A stretch of DNA of 7,880 nucleotides. Origin: Pseudomonadota bacterium. GTDB lineage: Bacteria > Pseudomonadota > Alphaproteobacteria > Sphingomonadales > Sphingomonadaceae. This document shows, in pieces, positions 1-6,604 of this stretch. The first letter of the stretch is position 1. Each line of letters starts with the position of its first letter. Position numbers and translations under genes: made by a program. The notes beneath the pieces were generated by a model. The model was given only the letters and a program-made list of their open reading frames with translations, ran no database searches and was not told where the DNA came from. The DNA lies in contig JAKOWQ010000010.1 in assembly GCA_029781465.1 (NCBI GenBank), positions 1 to 7,880 on the forward strand. The letters are read 5' to 3'.

Positions 1-1318
1 GGTGATAGACCCGCTGGAACACTTCCCAGATGTCTTCCGCAAACAGCTCGCGGCCCAGCTGGTCGGCCAGCTCCTGGACGTGCTTGGAGAAGTGGGCCTG
101 CATCTTCTTGGGCAGCTTGAGGCCCTGATCCTGTTCGATCACCCAGGCGAAACCGCCCTTGCCACTCTGCGAGTTGACCCGGATCACCGCTTCGTAGTCG
201 CGGCCCAGATCGGCCGGGTCGATCGGCAGATAGGGCATTTCCCAGAGCGGATCGTTCTTCGCCTCCATCGCGGCGAAGCCCTTCTTGATCGCATCCTGAT
301 GGCTGCCCGAGAACGAGGTATAGACCAGCTCGCCCACATAGGGATGGCGCGGATGGATCGGCAGCTGGTTGCAGTATTCCACCGTCTGCGCGATCTCGTC
401 GATGTTCGAGAAATCGAGTCCGGGGTTGACCCCCTGGGTGTACATGTTGAGCGCGACCGTAACGATGTCGCAGTTGCCGGTGCGTTCGCCGTTGCCGAAC
501 AGGCAACCTTCGACGCGGTCGGCCCCGGCCATCAGCCCCAGTTCGGCCGCGGCAACGCCCGTGCCGCGATCGTTATGGGTGTGCAGGCAGATCACCACGC
601 TTTCGCGGTTGGGTATCATCCGCCCGAACAGCTCCACCTGATCGGCGTAGACATTGGGCGTCGCGCATTCGACCGTGGCGGGCAGGTTGAAGATGATCGG
701 GTGGTCCTTGCTCGGCTGGAGCACGTCCATCACCGCGGCGCAGACCTCGACCGAGAAATCGACCTCGGCGGTGGAGAAGGTTTCGGGGCTGTACTGGAAG
801 TGCCAGTCGGTCTCGGGATATTTTGCGGCCTGATCGCGCAGCACCTTGGCGCCTTCGATCGCGATCTGGCGGATCTCGTCCTTGCCCATGCCGAACACGA
901 CCTTGCGCCAGACCGGCGAAACCGCGTTGTAGAGGTGGACGATCGCCTGCTTTGCTCCCGCGAGACTGGCAAAGGTGGTCTCGATCAGATCGCGGCGCGA
1001 CTGGGTCAGCACCTGGACGATCACGTCATCGGGGATGCGCCCGTCCTTGACCAGGCCGGAGATGAAATCGAAATCGGTCGCACCCGAGGCGGGAAATCCC
1101 ACCTCGATCTCCTTGACCCCGACTTTCAGCAGCAGGTCGAAGAAGCGGCTCTTCTTTTCCGCGCCCATTGGATCGATCAGCGCCTGGTTGCCATCGCGCA
1201 GGTCGGTGGAAAGCCAGCGCGGGGCCTTGTCGATCACCCGGGAGGGCCAGGTACGATCGGGCAGGTTGATCGGCGGGAAGGGGCGATACTTGACGCCCGG
1301 GTTGTTCAGCATGGTCAT
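1..1318 (-). CDS. leuA: 2-isopropylmalate synthase, 5' part (C-terminus beyond left edge)
   Basis: LeuA condenses 2-ketoisovalerate with acetyl-CoA to give 2-isopropylmalate, the committed cytosolic step of leucine synthesis. The visible 439 residues begin MTMLNNPGVKYRPF. They contain the DRE-TIM-type catalytic segment LRDGNQ (R41, D42), the HLYN motif near 128, NLPATVECATPNVYADQ at 211-227, the metal-binding HTHND (H246, H248) and GNGERTGN at 275-282. After the TIM barrel comes the linker region of the long yeast/actinobacterial-type LeuA. Such proteins are roughly 550-560 residues, so about 110-120 residues, including most of the C-terminal leucine-feedback domain, lie outside the window. 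ATG 1318 is chosen; an in-frame ATG at 1312 (MLNNPG) is an alternative. Neither has a strong Shine-Dalgarno sequence, only a weak GAG about ten bases upstream of 1318. It lies 145 nt downstream of trhO on the same strand, behind a possible leader peptide. The family call is essentially certain; the exact start is less so. Confidence 0.97.
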   Translation of the reverse strand, partial: MTMLNNPGVKYRPFPPINLPDRTWPSRVIDKAPRWLSTDLRDGNQALIDPMGAEKKSRFFDLLLKVGVKEIEVGFPASGATDFDFISGLVKDGRIPDDVIVQVLTQSRRDLIETTFASLAGAKQAIVHLYNAVSPVWRKVVFGMGKDEIRQIAIEGAKVLRDQAAKYPETDWHFQYSPETFSTAEVDFSVEVCAAVMDVLQPSKDHPIIFNLPATVECATPNVYADQVELFGRMIPNRESVVICLHTHNDRGTGVAAAELGLMAGADRVEGCLFGNGERTGNCDIVTVALNMYTQGVNPGLDFSNIDEIAQTVEYCNQLPIHPRHPYVGELVYTSFSGSHQDAIKKGFAAMEAKNDPLWEMPYLPIDPADLGRDYEAVIRVNSQSGKGGFAWVIEQDQGLKLPKKMQAHFSKHVQELADQLGRELFAEDIWEVFQRVYH

Positions 1319-1363
1319 GTCGGTATCTCGGATTGGCAGTGCGACGTTTTGGCGGTTGCGGTT

Positions 1364-1416
1364 CCCTTGAGCGGCGCCGCGTGCCGCCCAGGTGCACGCC
1401 AGCTCACGCCCAAGGG
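1364..1416 (-). promoter_or_regulatory. Possible alternative RNA structures in the leuA leader
   Basis: Read as RNA of the minus strand, three pairings are visible. CCCTTG (1416-1411) can pair with CAAGGG (1369-1364). TGAGC (1406-1402) can pair with GCTCA (1372-1368). GCGTGC (1399-1394) can pair with GCACGC (1384-1379) as a 6-bp stem with a 9-nt loop. The first two share bases 1368-1369 and so exclude each other in full length, while the third can form inside either. The TGA of the upstream leader frame lies in the TGAGC arm. No run of U follows any stem, so a classical intrinsic terminator is not supported. Short G/C stems arise readily by chance in sequence this rich in G and C. Confidence 0.3.
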
Positions 1417-1454
1417 CGGATAAGTCGCAGGGTCAGAGCCAGGGGCGAGATCAT
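1404..1454 (-). CDS. Putative leucine-rich leader peptide of leuA (16 aa)
   Basis: A 16-codon frame, MISPLALTLRLIRPWA followed by TGA, begins 9 nt after the trhO stop and ends 85 nt before the leuA start. Four of its sixteen residues are Leu, all between residues 5 and 11 (three CTG, one CTT), and two are Ile. That composition and position resemble leader peptides that sense charged leucyl-tRNA, known from enterobacterial leu operons. No Shine-Dalgarno sequence precedes the ATG (upstream bases GGCTTTGTCC). A candidate promoter places the transcription start at or next to this ATG, so translation could be leaderless; this is described for the trpL leader of Sinorhizobium meliloti. The Leu codons alternate with other residues instead of forming a run, and a frame this short can occur by chance. 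The peptide itself would have no function beyond ribosome positioning. Confidence 0.4.
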   Translation of the reverse strand: MISPLALTLRLIRPWA

Positions 1455-1462
1455 GGACAAAG

Positions 1463-1491
1463 CCTATGGCGAGGCGGGGAGGGGTTGTAAA
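1463..1491 (-). promoter_or_regulatory. Candidate sigma-70-type promoter for leuA leader
   Basis: On the minus strand TTTACA (1491-1486) matches five of six bases of the -35 consensus. After exactly 17 nt it is followed by CATAGG (1468-1463), which keeps the ATA core of the -10 but matches only three of six. The ATG of the leader frame at 1454 starts 8 nt beyond the -10 hexamer, where +1 is expected. The promoter overlaps the last codons and stop of trhO, so leuA could be transcribed both from here and by read-through from trhO. The -10 is weak, which limits confidence. Confidence 0.3.
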
Positions 1492-2303
1492 GGGGGGAAG
1501 CCGCAGCCGCAGGTCCCGCCGGCTTCGCCCAGCGGCCGGCCGCAGTCCTTGCAGGTGGTGAACCGCCCCGGGACCAGCCCGTGCCCGACACTGACCCGCG
1601 CGTCGAAGACATAGCATTCGCCCTGCCACAGGCTCAGCTCAGGCGGGGTCTCCTCCAGATATTGCAGGATTCCGCCCTTGAGGTGATAGACCTCGTCGAT
1701 CCCTTCGGACCTGAGGAAAGCGGTCGATTTCTCGCAGCGGATCCCGCCGGTGCAGAACATCGCGACCTTGGGCGGCTTTCCGTTGCCCAGCAGCTCATCG
1801 CGCCGCTGCCGGAACCATTCGGGAAATTCGCGGAACGAAGCCGTGCCGGGGTCGATCGCGCCGCGAAAGGTTCCGATCGCCACTTCATAATCGTTGCGGG
1901 TATCGATCACGATCGTGCCGGGATCGGAAATCAGCGCGTTCCAGTCCAGCGCGGAAACATATTTGCCGGTTGCGTGCGGATCGACCTGCGGCTGGCCGAG
2001 AGTGACGATCTCTCGCTTGATCTTCACCTTCATCCGTCCGAACGGCAGGCTTCCCGCGCGTGAGAACTTGACGTCGAGATCGTCGCAGCCGGGCAACTGG
2101 CGCAGCGCGGCGATTGCGGCCTCGATCGCCTCATCGCTGCCGGCGATCGTCCCGTTGATCCCTTCCTCCGCGATCAGAAGCGTTCCCCGGATCCCCAGCG
2201 GCCGGCACAGCTCGAGCAGTTGTTCGCGCAATATGGGCAGATCGGCCAGGGGCGCAAAGCGGTAGAGCGCGGCAACAAGGATCGGCAGCTCGGCTAGGGT
2301 CAT
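1464..2303 (-). CDS. trhO: tRNA uridine(34) hydroxylase, rhodanese family (TrhO/YceA)
   Basis: TrhO hydroxylates uridine 34 in the anticodon of certain tRNAs, an oxygen-dependent first step towards 5-alkoxyuridine derivatives (family knowledge). The 279-residue protein has the N-terminal acylphosphatase-like domain typical of YceA (about residues 8-100, with GTLLIAEEGINGT near 40-52). A rhodanese domain follows at about 112-225, with DTRNDYE (134-140) and the active-site loop CTGGIRCEKS carrying C184 and C190. The tail has paired cysteines C251/C254 and C265/C267. This tail is compact, as other family members often run past 300 residues. ATG 2303 follows an AGGGGGCGGGG purine tract, a good ribosome binding site for this genome. 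It is divergent from the serine hydrolase gene and lies upstream of leuA in the same direction. The link to leucine synthesis appears to be positional only. Chemistry on tRNA is inferred from family membership. Confidence 0.93.
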   Translation of the reverse strand: MTLAELPILVAALYRFAPLADLPILREQLLELCRPLGIRGTLLIAEEGINGTIAGSDEAIEAAIAALRQLPGCDDLDVKFSRAGSLPFGRMKVKIKREIVTLGQPQVDPHATGKYVSALDWNALISDPGTIVIDTRNDYEVAIGTFRGAIDPGTASFREFPEWFRQRRDELLGNGKPPKVAMFCTGGIRCEKSTAFLRSEGIDEVYHLKGGILQYLEETPPELSLWQGECYVFDARVSVGHGLVPGRFTTCKDCGRPLGEAGGTCGCGFPPLQPLPASP

Positions 2304-2332
2304 CCCCGCCCCCTAATCGAACGTGTGCGGCA

Positions 2333-2361
2333 TTGACCAGCCCTGCTGCACCAGCAATAGT
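2333..2361 (+). promoter_or_regulatory. Candidate promoter of the four-gene plus-strand operon
   Basis: TTGACC (2333-2338, five of six -35 bases) and AATAGT (2356-2361, four of six -10 bases) are separated by 17 nt. Transcription would begin near 2368, about 20 nt upstream of the chosen ATG at 2390. The site lies in the short divergent gap between trhO and the serine hydrolase gene. It also explains why a TTG at 2333 in frame with the hydrolase is unlikely to be its start codon: that TTG is part of the -35 box. No operator repeat is seen next to it. Confidence 0.45.
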
Positions 2362-2389
2362 CGGTGCGAAACTGCAACTGAACGAGGCC

Positions 2390-3613
2390 ATGCCCTGTAT
2401 GACGCCAGCGACCGGACGTTTCGACCCTCAGCGCCTTACCCGGATCGATGCCTTTCTCAAGGAGCGCTATCTCGACAGCGGCCGGCTTGCCAATGCGCAG
2501 GTGCTGGTCGCGCACCGGGGCGAAATCGCCTATTTCTCGTCGCAGGGTCCGGCGCGCGAGGGATCGGGCAAACCGATTGACGAGGGTTCGCTGTTCCGCA
2601 TTGCCTCGATGACCAAGCCGGTAACCTCGATCGCCTTCATGATGCTGGTGGAGGAAGGCAAGGTCGCGCTCGATACCCCGGTGCATCATGTGCTGCCCGA
2701 ATTCGCCGACCTGGGGGTGTATAACGGCGGCGGGGCCGGGGTGCCGTTCCTGGCCAAACCACTCGCCCGGCCGATGCTGATGGTCGATCTGCTGCGCCAC
2801 ACCTCGGGGCTGACCTATTCGTTCCAGAACCGCTCCAACATCGATCTGGCGATGCGCGAGAAGAAAATGGAGAACTGGCACGGCAATCTCGATCTGGACG
2901 AGTTCGTCGCCGCGCTGGGCAAGCTGCCGCTGGAATTTTCGCCGGGCGAGGCGTGGAACTATTCGGTGTCGACCGACGTGCTCGGCGCGGTGGTGCAACG
3001 GGTTTCGGGCCAGCCGCTCTACGAATTCTTCCATGACCGGATCTTCATGCCGCTGGGCATGCACGATACCTTTTTCGCCGTGCCCGAGAGCAAGATCGAC
3101 CGCCTCACCGATTGCTACACCATGGCGCCGGGCAAGGGCCGGGTGATCTACGATCGCGGCGCGGAAAGCGCCTGGAGCCGGATGCCGCGCCAGCTTTCGG
3201 GCGGAGGCGGGCTGGTTTCGACCGCGCTCGACTATCACCGCTTCTGCACCATGTTGCTGAACGGTGGTGAGCTGGACGGCGCGCGGATCGTCGGGCGCAA
3301 GACGATCGAGCTGATGACGCTCAACCACCTGCCCGATAACGGCGACCTTGCCTCATGGTCGAAATCGCTGTTCAGCGAGGCGACCAATGCCGGAGTCGGC
3401 TTTGGCCTGGGCTTTGCGATCAACATCGATCCGGCGGCTAACCTGATCCCCGGATCGGTGGGTGAATATTACTGGGGCGGCCTGTTCTCGACCGCGTTCT
3501 TCGTCGACCCGGTGGAGCAGGTGCACATGGTGTTCATGACCCAGCTCAGCCCGTCGAGCACATGGCCGGTGCGGCGCGAGCTCAAGACCCTGATCTATTC
3601 GGCGCTGCTGTGA
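2390..3613 (+). CDS. Class C beta-lactamase-like serine hydrolase / esterase
   Basis: The protein has the penicillin-binding/beta-lactamase class C fold used by EstB-like esterases, which hydrolyse short-chain esters or related acyl compounds. From the ATG at 2390 it has 407 residues. The nucleophile motif is SMTK (S73, K76) in the context FRIASMTKPVTS. The second motif is YSV at Y191 in WNYSVSTDVLG, with Val where beta-lactamases have Asn. The third is WGG (362-364) in place of KTG. HTSGL at 137-141 and VDPVEQVHMVFMTQL near the end are also typical. No signal peptide or lipobox is seen, so a cytoplasmic enzyme is likely and a resistance beta-lactamase unlikely. ATG 2390 follows GAGG closely; ATG 2399 is an alternative. 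An upstream TTG (2333) lacks a Shine-Dalgarno sequence and overlaps a likely -35 box. Its stop overlaps the next gene's ATG by one base (TGATG), so translation is probably coupled. The substrate is unknown. Confidence 0.9.
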   Translation: MPCMTPATGRFDPQRLTRIDAFLKERYLDSGRLANAQVLVAHRGEIAYFSSQGPAREGSGKPIDEGSLFRIASMTKPVTSIAFMMLVEEGKVALDTPVHHVLPEFADLGVYNGGGAGVPFLAKPLARPMLMVDLLRHTSGLTYSFQNRSNIDLAMREKKMENWHGNLDLDEFVAALGKLPLEFSPGEAWNYSVSTDVLGAVVQRVSGQPLYEFFHDRIFMPLGMHDTFFAVPESKIDRLTDCYTMAPGKGRVIYDRGAESAWSRMPRQLSGGGGLVSTALDYHRFCTMLLNGGELDGARIVGRKTIELMTLNHLPDNGDLASWSKSLFSEATNAGVGFGLGFAINIDPAANLIPGSVGEYYWGGLFSTAFFVDPVEQVHMVFMTQLSPSSTWPVRRELKTLIYSALL

Positions 3614-4032
3614 TGAAGGGCGATAACCTCTACGAAACGATGGGGCTGGTGCGCATCGCCGAGATGAGCGCCGAAAAGGGCGCGGTGCTCGAATACGAAG
3701 CGCGGGGCGAGCAGTGCCATTCTGGCGGTGTGGTGCAGGGCGGCTTCGTTACCGGCTGGATCGATGCGGCGATGGCCCACGCCGCCATGGCGGTGGCCGG
3801 CAAGGATGTTGTGCCGATGACGCTGGAACTCAAGGTCAGCTTCCTGGCCCCGGTCCGCCCCGGACGGGTCCTGGCCGAAGGCTGGGCCGTGAAACACGGC
3901 CGCAAGACCTGCTTTTACGAGGGCGCGTTGAAGGACGGGGCGGGCAACCTGCTCGCCAAGGCCAGTTGCACCATGCTGCTGGCCGATCGCGCCAAGGTTG
4001 AAGCCGCCTCGGCCGCGGCGCTGGGAGGGTGA
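3613..4032 (+). CDS. Hot-dog fold thioesterase, PaaI-like
   Basis: This 139-residue protein is a PaaI/4HBT-type hot-dog thioesterase, a family that hydrolyses acyl- or aryl-CoA thioesters in the cytosol, usually as homotetramers. The signature segment runs from H36 through SGGVVQGG to the conserved Asp D51 on the central helix. TLELKVSFLAPVRPG (70-84) is the typical following strand pair. In the usual HGG motif His is replaced by Gln (VQGG), a variant I recall in other proteobacterial members; D51 remains as the likely catalytic acid. The ATG at 3613 overlaps the stop of the upstream hydrolase by one base and has no separate Shine-Dalgarno sequence, which points to coupled translation. An upstream in-frame start at 3562 would lie inside the hydrolase gene and add non-family sequence. 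Its place between an esterase and an epoxide hydrolase suggests a shared catabolic route; the CoA substrate cannot be told. Confidence 0.88.
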   Translation: MKGDNLYETMGLVRIAEMSAEKGAVLEYEARGEQCHSGGVVQGGFVTGWIDAAMAHAAMAVAGKDVVPMTLELKVSFLAPVRPGRVLAEGWAVKHGRKTCFYEGALKDGAGNLLAKASCTMLLADRAKVEAASAAALGG

Positions 4033-4034
4033 CC

Positions 4035-5159
4035 GTGGAAGCGATCCGGCCCTTCACCCTGGCGGTGCCCCAAACGCAGCTTGATGATCTCAAGGCCCGG
4101 ATCGCCCTGACCCGCTGGCCGGAGCGGGAGACCGTATCCGATTGGTCGCAGGGCGCTCCGCTAGCCGCGGTGCAGGATCTGGTGACCTATTGGGGCGAGG
4201 GCTACGACTGGCGCCGGTGCGAGGCGCGGCTCAACGCGCTGGGCCAGTTCAAGACCGAAATTCAGGGCCTCGAGATCCATTTCCTCCATGTCCGCTCGCC
4301 GCGCGCCGATGCGCTGCCGCTAGTCATCACCCACGGTTGGCCGGGATCGGTGGTGGAATTCCTCGGGGTGATCGATGCCCTGACCGATCCTCCCGAGGGC
4401 GAGCTGGCATTCCATGTGGTCGCGCCATCGCTGCCGGGGTTCGGCTTTTCGGGCAAGCCGGTGGAAACCGGATGGGGTGTGCCCCGAATCGCCTTCGCCT
4501 GGGCCGAACTGATGGCGCGGCTGGGCTATACCCGCTGGGTGGCGCAAGGCGGGGACTGGGGCAGCGCGGTAACCACCGCGATCGGTGCGATCAAGCCTGC
4601 GGGATGCCAGGGCATCCACCTCAACATGCCGATCGGGCGCCCCTTGCCCGAAGATCTGGAAAACCCAGCCCCGGACGAGGTGCGGGCGCTCAAGGCGCTG
4701 CAATTCTATCAGGATTGGGATTCGGGCTATTCCAAGCAGCAGAGCACTCGCCCGCAGAGCATTGGCTATGGGCTGGTGGATAGCCCGGCTGGGCTGGCGG
4801 GGTGGATTCTGGAGAAGATCCATGCCTGGACCGACAACTCCGGCTCCCCCTATGATGCGCTCAGCCGCGATGCGGTGCTGGACAACCTGATGCTCTACTG
4901 GCTGCCGGGAACGGGGGCATCCTCGGCCCGGCTCTATTGGGAAAGCTTCAACAGCTTCGCTCCGGTGGAGATCGAGCTGCCGGTGGCGGTCAGCGCCTTT
5001 CCCAGGGAAATCCTTCCCACTCCGCGCAAATGGGCCGAGCGCAGCTTCCGTAACCTCGTCCACTGGGGCGAGATGGACAGGGGTGGGCACTTTGCAGCCT
5101 GGGAGCAGCCCGAAGCCTTCGTGGGTGAGCTGCGGAGCGCTTTTGCGAAGATGATCTGA
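4035..5159 (+). CDS. Epoxide hydrolase, microsomal type (EHN domain + alpha/beta hydrolase)
   Basis: It opens epoxides to diols through an ester intermediate. The 374-residue protein starts with the EHN domain (IRPFTLAVPQTQLDDLKAR, continuing to about 110) and then has the alpha/beta hydrolase core. Numbered from GTG 4035, the residues are oxyanion motif HGWPGS (100-105), nucleophile D174 in GGDWGS, epoxide-activating tyrosines Y232 (YSKQQSTRPQ) and Y301 (LYWES), acid E325 in FPREI, and H352 in RGGHFAAWE. E325 to H352 is 27 residues, as between E404 and H431 of rat microsomal epoxide hydrolase, so the active site looks complete. GTG 4035 is chosen because GGGAGG (4023-4028) lies six bases before it. 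A GTG at 4029, overlapping the thioesterase stop as GTGA, abuts that Shine-Dalgarno directly and is less likely. No N-terminal membrane anchor is seen, unlike the mammalian enzyme. The gene is co-transcribed with the two genes before it. The substrate is not predictable. Confidence 0.95.
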   Translation: MEAIRPFTLAVPQTQLDDLKARIALTRWPERETVSDWSQGAPLAAVQDLVTYWGEGYDWRRCEARLNALGQFKTEIQGLEIHFLHVRSPRADALPLVITHGWPGSVVEFLGVIDALTDPPEGELAFHVVAPSLPGFGFSGKPVETGWGVPRIAFAWAELMARLGYTRWVAQGGDWGSAVTTAIGAIKPAGCQGIHLNMPIGRPLPEDLENPAPDEVRALKALQFYQDWDSGYSKQQSTRPQSIGYGLVDSPAGLAGWILEKIHAWTDNSGSPYDALSRDAVLDNLMLYWLPGTGASSARLYWESFNSFAPVEIELPVAVSAFPREILPTPRKWAERSFRNLVHWGEMDRGGHFAAWEQPEAFVGELRSAFAKMI

Positions 5160-5163
5160 CCCA

Positions 5164-5209
5164 CCCCTTGCTCTCCTATTGCCACTCGCTAAGCCTTGGA
5201 GAGAAGGGG
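5164..5209 (+). repeat. Inverted repeat overlapping the permease ribosome binding site
   Basis: CCCCTT-G-CTCTCC (5164-5176) pairs with GGAGAG-AAGGGG (5198-5209) as 12 bp with a single bulged G, around a 21-nt loop. It occupies most of the 56-nt gap between the epoxide hydrolase stop and the permease ATG. The 3' arm ends in AAGGGG, part of the purine-rich tract that serves as the permease Shine-Dalgarno sequence; a second AGGGG (5210-5214) stays free. No T-run follows, so it is not a standard intrinsic terminator. It could tune permease translation, protect the 3' end of the upstream message, or be a copy of a dispersed intergenic repeat. Confidence 0.6.
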
Positions 5210-5215
5210 AGGGGC

Positions 5216-6601
5216 ATGAACGACCAGATTCCGGCCGAGGATATCGCCACCGGCGCCTATGGCGCTCCGGCGCTGAGCAAATCGCTGGAGAACCGGCACA
5301 TCTCGATGATCGCGATCGGCGGGATCATTGGGGCGGGGCTGTTTGTCGGCTCATCGACCACGATCAGCCAGGTCGGTCCGGCGGCGGTGGTTTCCTATGG
5401 CGTGGCGGGGCTCATCATCATGCTGGTGATGCGAATGATCTCGGAAATGGCCGCCGCGCTCAGCGGAGTGCAGGCGTTCCCCGATTTTGCCCGCGCCGGG
5501 ATCGGGCACTGGGCCGGGTTCCTTTCGGGCTGGCTATACTGGTATTTCTGGGTGGTGGTGGTCGCGATCGAGGCGATCGCAGGCGCCAAAATCCTCAGCC
5601 ATTGGTACCCGCAGTTTGCCACCTGGGAGATCGGGGTAGGGCTGATGGCGCTTCTCACCGCAGTCAACCTGATGTCGACCCGTTCCTACGGCGAGTTCGA
5701 GTTCTGGTTTTCGCTGACCAAGGTGGTGGCAATCGTGGTGTTCATCGCGGTGGCGGGTGCCTGGGCCACAGGCATGACCAGCCCGGAGGGATCGACCTTC
5801 GGCAACCTTACCGCGCACGGCGGCTTTGCGCCCAACGGCTGGGGCGGGGTGATGGCGGCGGTCGCATCGACCATCTTCGCGCTGTGCGGGGCCGAAATCT
5901 CGACCATCGCTGCGGCCGAAAGCGCCGAGCCGGCCCGGGCGGTGGCGCGGCTTTCGGTGTCGGTGACGGTCAGGATCGTGGTGTTCTACATCCTCTCGCT
6001 GCTGATGATCGTGGCCGTGGTGCCCTGGCAGCAGATCGTTCCGGGCTATTCGCCTTTCGCCACCACCCTGGCGGCGATGCAGGTGCCGGGCGGGGAAACG
6101 ATCATGAATCTGGTGGTGCTGGTGGCGGTGCTCTCGTGCCTCAATTCGGGTCTCTATGTGACCAGCCGCACGCTGTTCAACCTTGCGGGTCATGGCGATG
6201 CACCGCAGTGGCTGGTGGCGGTCAACCGGCGGCAGGTACCGGCGCGTGCGATCCTGGTTGCCAGCCTTTTTTCCTATGGCGCGCTGGCAGCGGAGCGACT
6301 CTCGCCCGACAAGGTGTTCAGCTTCCTGCTCAATTCCTCCGGGGTGACGATGCTGCTGCTCTACCTGATGGTGGCCGCCGCGCAGCTGCGCCTGCGATCG
6401 CGCTTTGCCGCCGAGGGGCGGCAATTGCAGCTTCGGATGTGGTTCCACCCCTTCGGCACGCTGTTTGCCGTCGCGGCGATGCTGGCAGTGATCCTGTTCA
6501 TGGCCGCGACGCCCGATCTGGCCAGCCAGTTCTGGATGAGCCTGGCGGTGGCGGCGGCGTTCCTGCTGGGGTTCGGCGCGATGAAGGTCGCGCGGGGCTG
6601 A
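5216..6601 (+). CDS. APC superfamily amino acid permease, GabP-like
   Basis: This 461-residue inner-membrane protein belongs to the amino acid transporter branch of the APC superfamily, proton-coupled uptake systems of about 12 membrane helices. After a hydrophilic N-terminus, LENRHISMIAIGGIIGAGLFVGSS (24-47) is the signature of TM1, with the substrate-binding GAG turn. VMRMISEMAAA (71-81) and SGWLYWYFWVVVVAIEA (104-120) closely follow GabP-type permeases. SYGEFEFWFSLTKVVAI (157-173) is the conserved TM5 region, ESAEP (235-239) the usual cytoplasmic loop, and LNSGLYVTSRTLFNLA (309-324) the later conserved segment. Alternating hydrophobic stretches continue to residue 456. ATG 5216 follows AGGGGAGGGG, a strong ribosome binding site; an in-frame TTG at 5168 lies in an inverted repeat and adds non-family residues. 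GABA, proline or another neutral amino acid are all possible substrates. It is probably the last gene of the operon, ending 3 nt from the converging next gene. Confidence 0.92.
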   Translation: MNDQIPAEDIATGAYGAPALSKSLENRHISMIAIGGIIGAGLFVGSSTTISQVGPAAVVSYGVAGLIIMLVMRMISEMAAALSGVQAFPDFARAGIGHWAGFLSGWLYWYFWVVVVAIEAIAGAKILSHWYPQFATWEIGVGLMALLTAVNLMSTRSYGEFEFWFSLTKVVAIVVFIAVAGAWATGMTSPEGSTFGNLTAHGGFAPNGWGGVMAAVASTIFALCGAEISTIAAAESAEPARAVARLSVSVTVRIVVFYILSLLMIVAVVPWQQIVPGYSPFATTLAAMQVPGGETIMNLVVLVAVLSCLNSGLYVTSRTLFNLAGHGDAPQWLVAVNRRQVPARAILVASLFSYGALAAERLSPDKVFSFLLNSSGVTMLLLYLMVAAAQLRLRSRFAAEGRQLQLRMWFHPFGTLFAVAAMLAVILFMAATPDLASQFWMSLAVAAAFLLGFGAMKVARG

Positions 6602-6604
6602 TCC

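Noticed and set aside
2..1423. 473-codon open frame on the plus strand
   Set aside because: It is antisense to leuA, which shows clear catalytic motifs on the minus strand. Long antisense frames are expected with this strong third-position G/C bias, and the translation has no recognisable domain.
2333..2389. N-terminal extension of the serine hydrolase to TTG 2333
   Set aside because: No Shine-Dalgarno sequence, residues unlike the family, and the TTG falls in a good -35 hexamer.
2300..3328. 342-codon minus-strand frame under the serine hydrolase
   Set aside because: Antisense shadow; the plus strand carries the SxxK and Y-S-V motifs of a real family, and the minus-strand product is Arg/His-rich low-information sequence. 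The minus-strand frames at 4320-5090 and 5534-6448 were rejected for the same reason.
5565..5582. Palindromic GCGATCG...CGATCGC in the permease
   Set aside because: It lies inside well-conserved coding sequence (AIEAIAGA), and GCGATCGC-like words are common in such genomes; no regulatory role is suggested.
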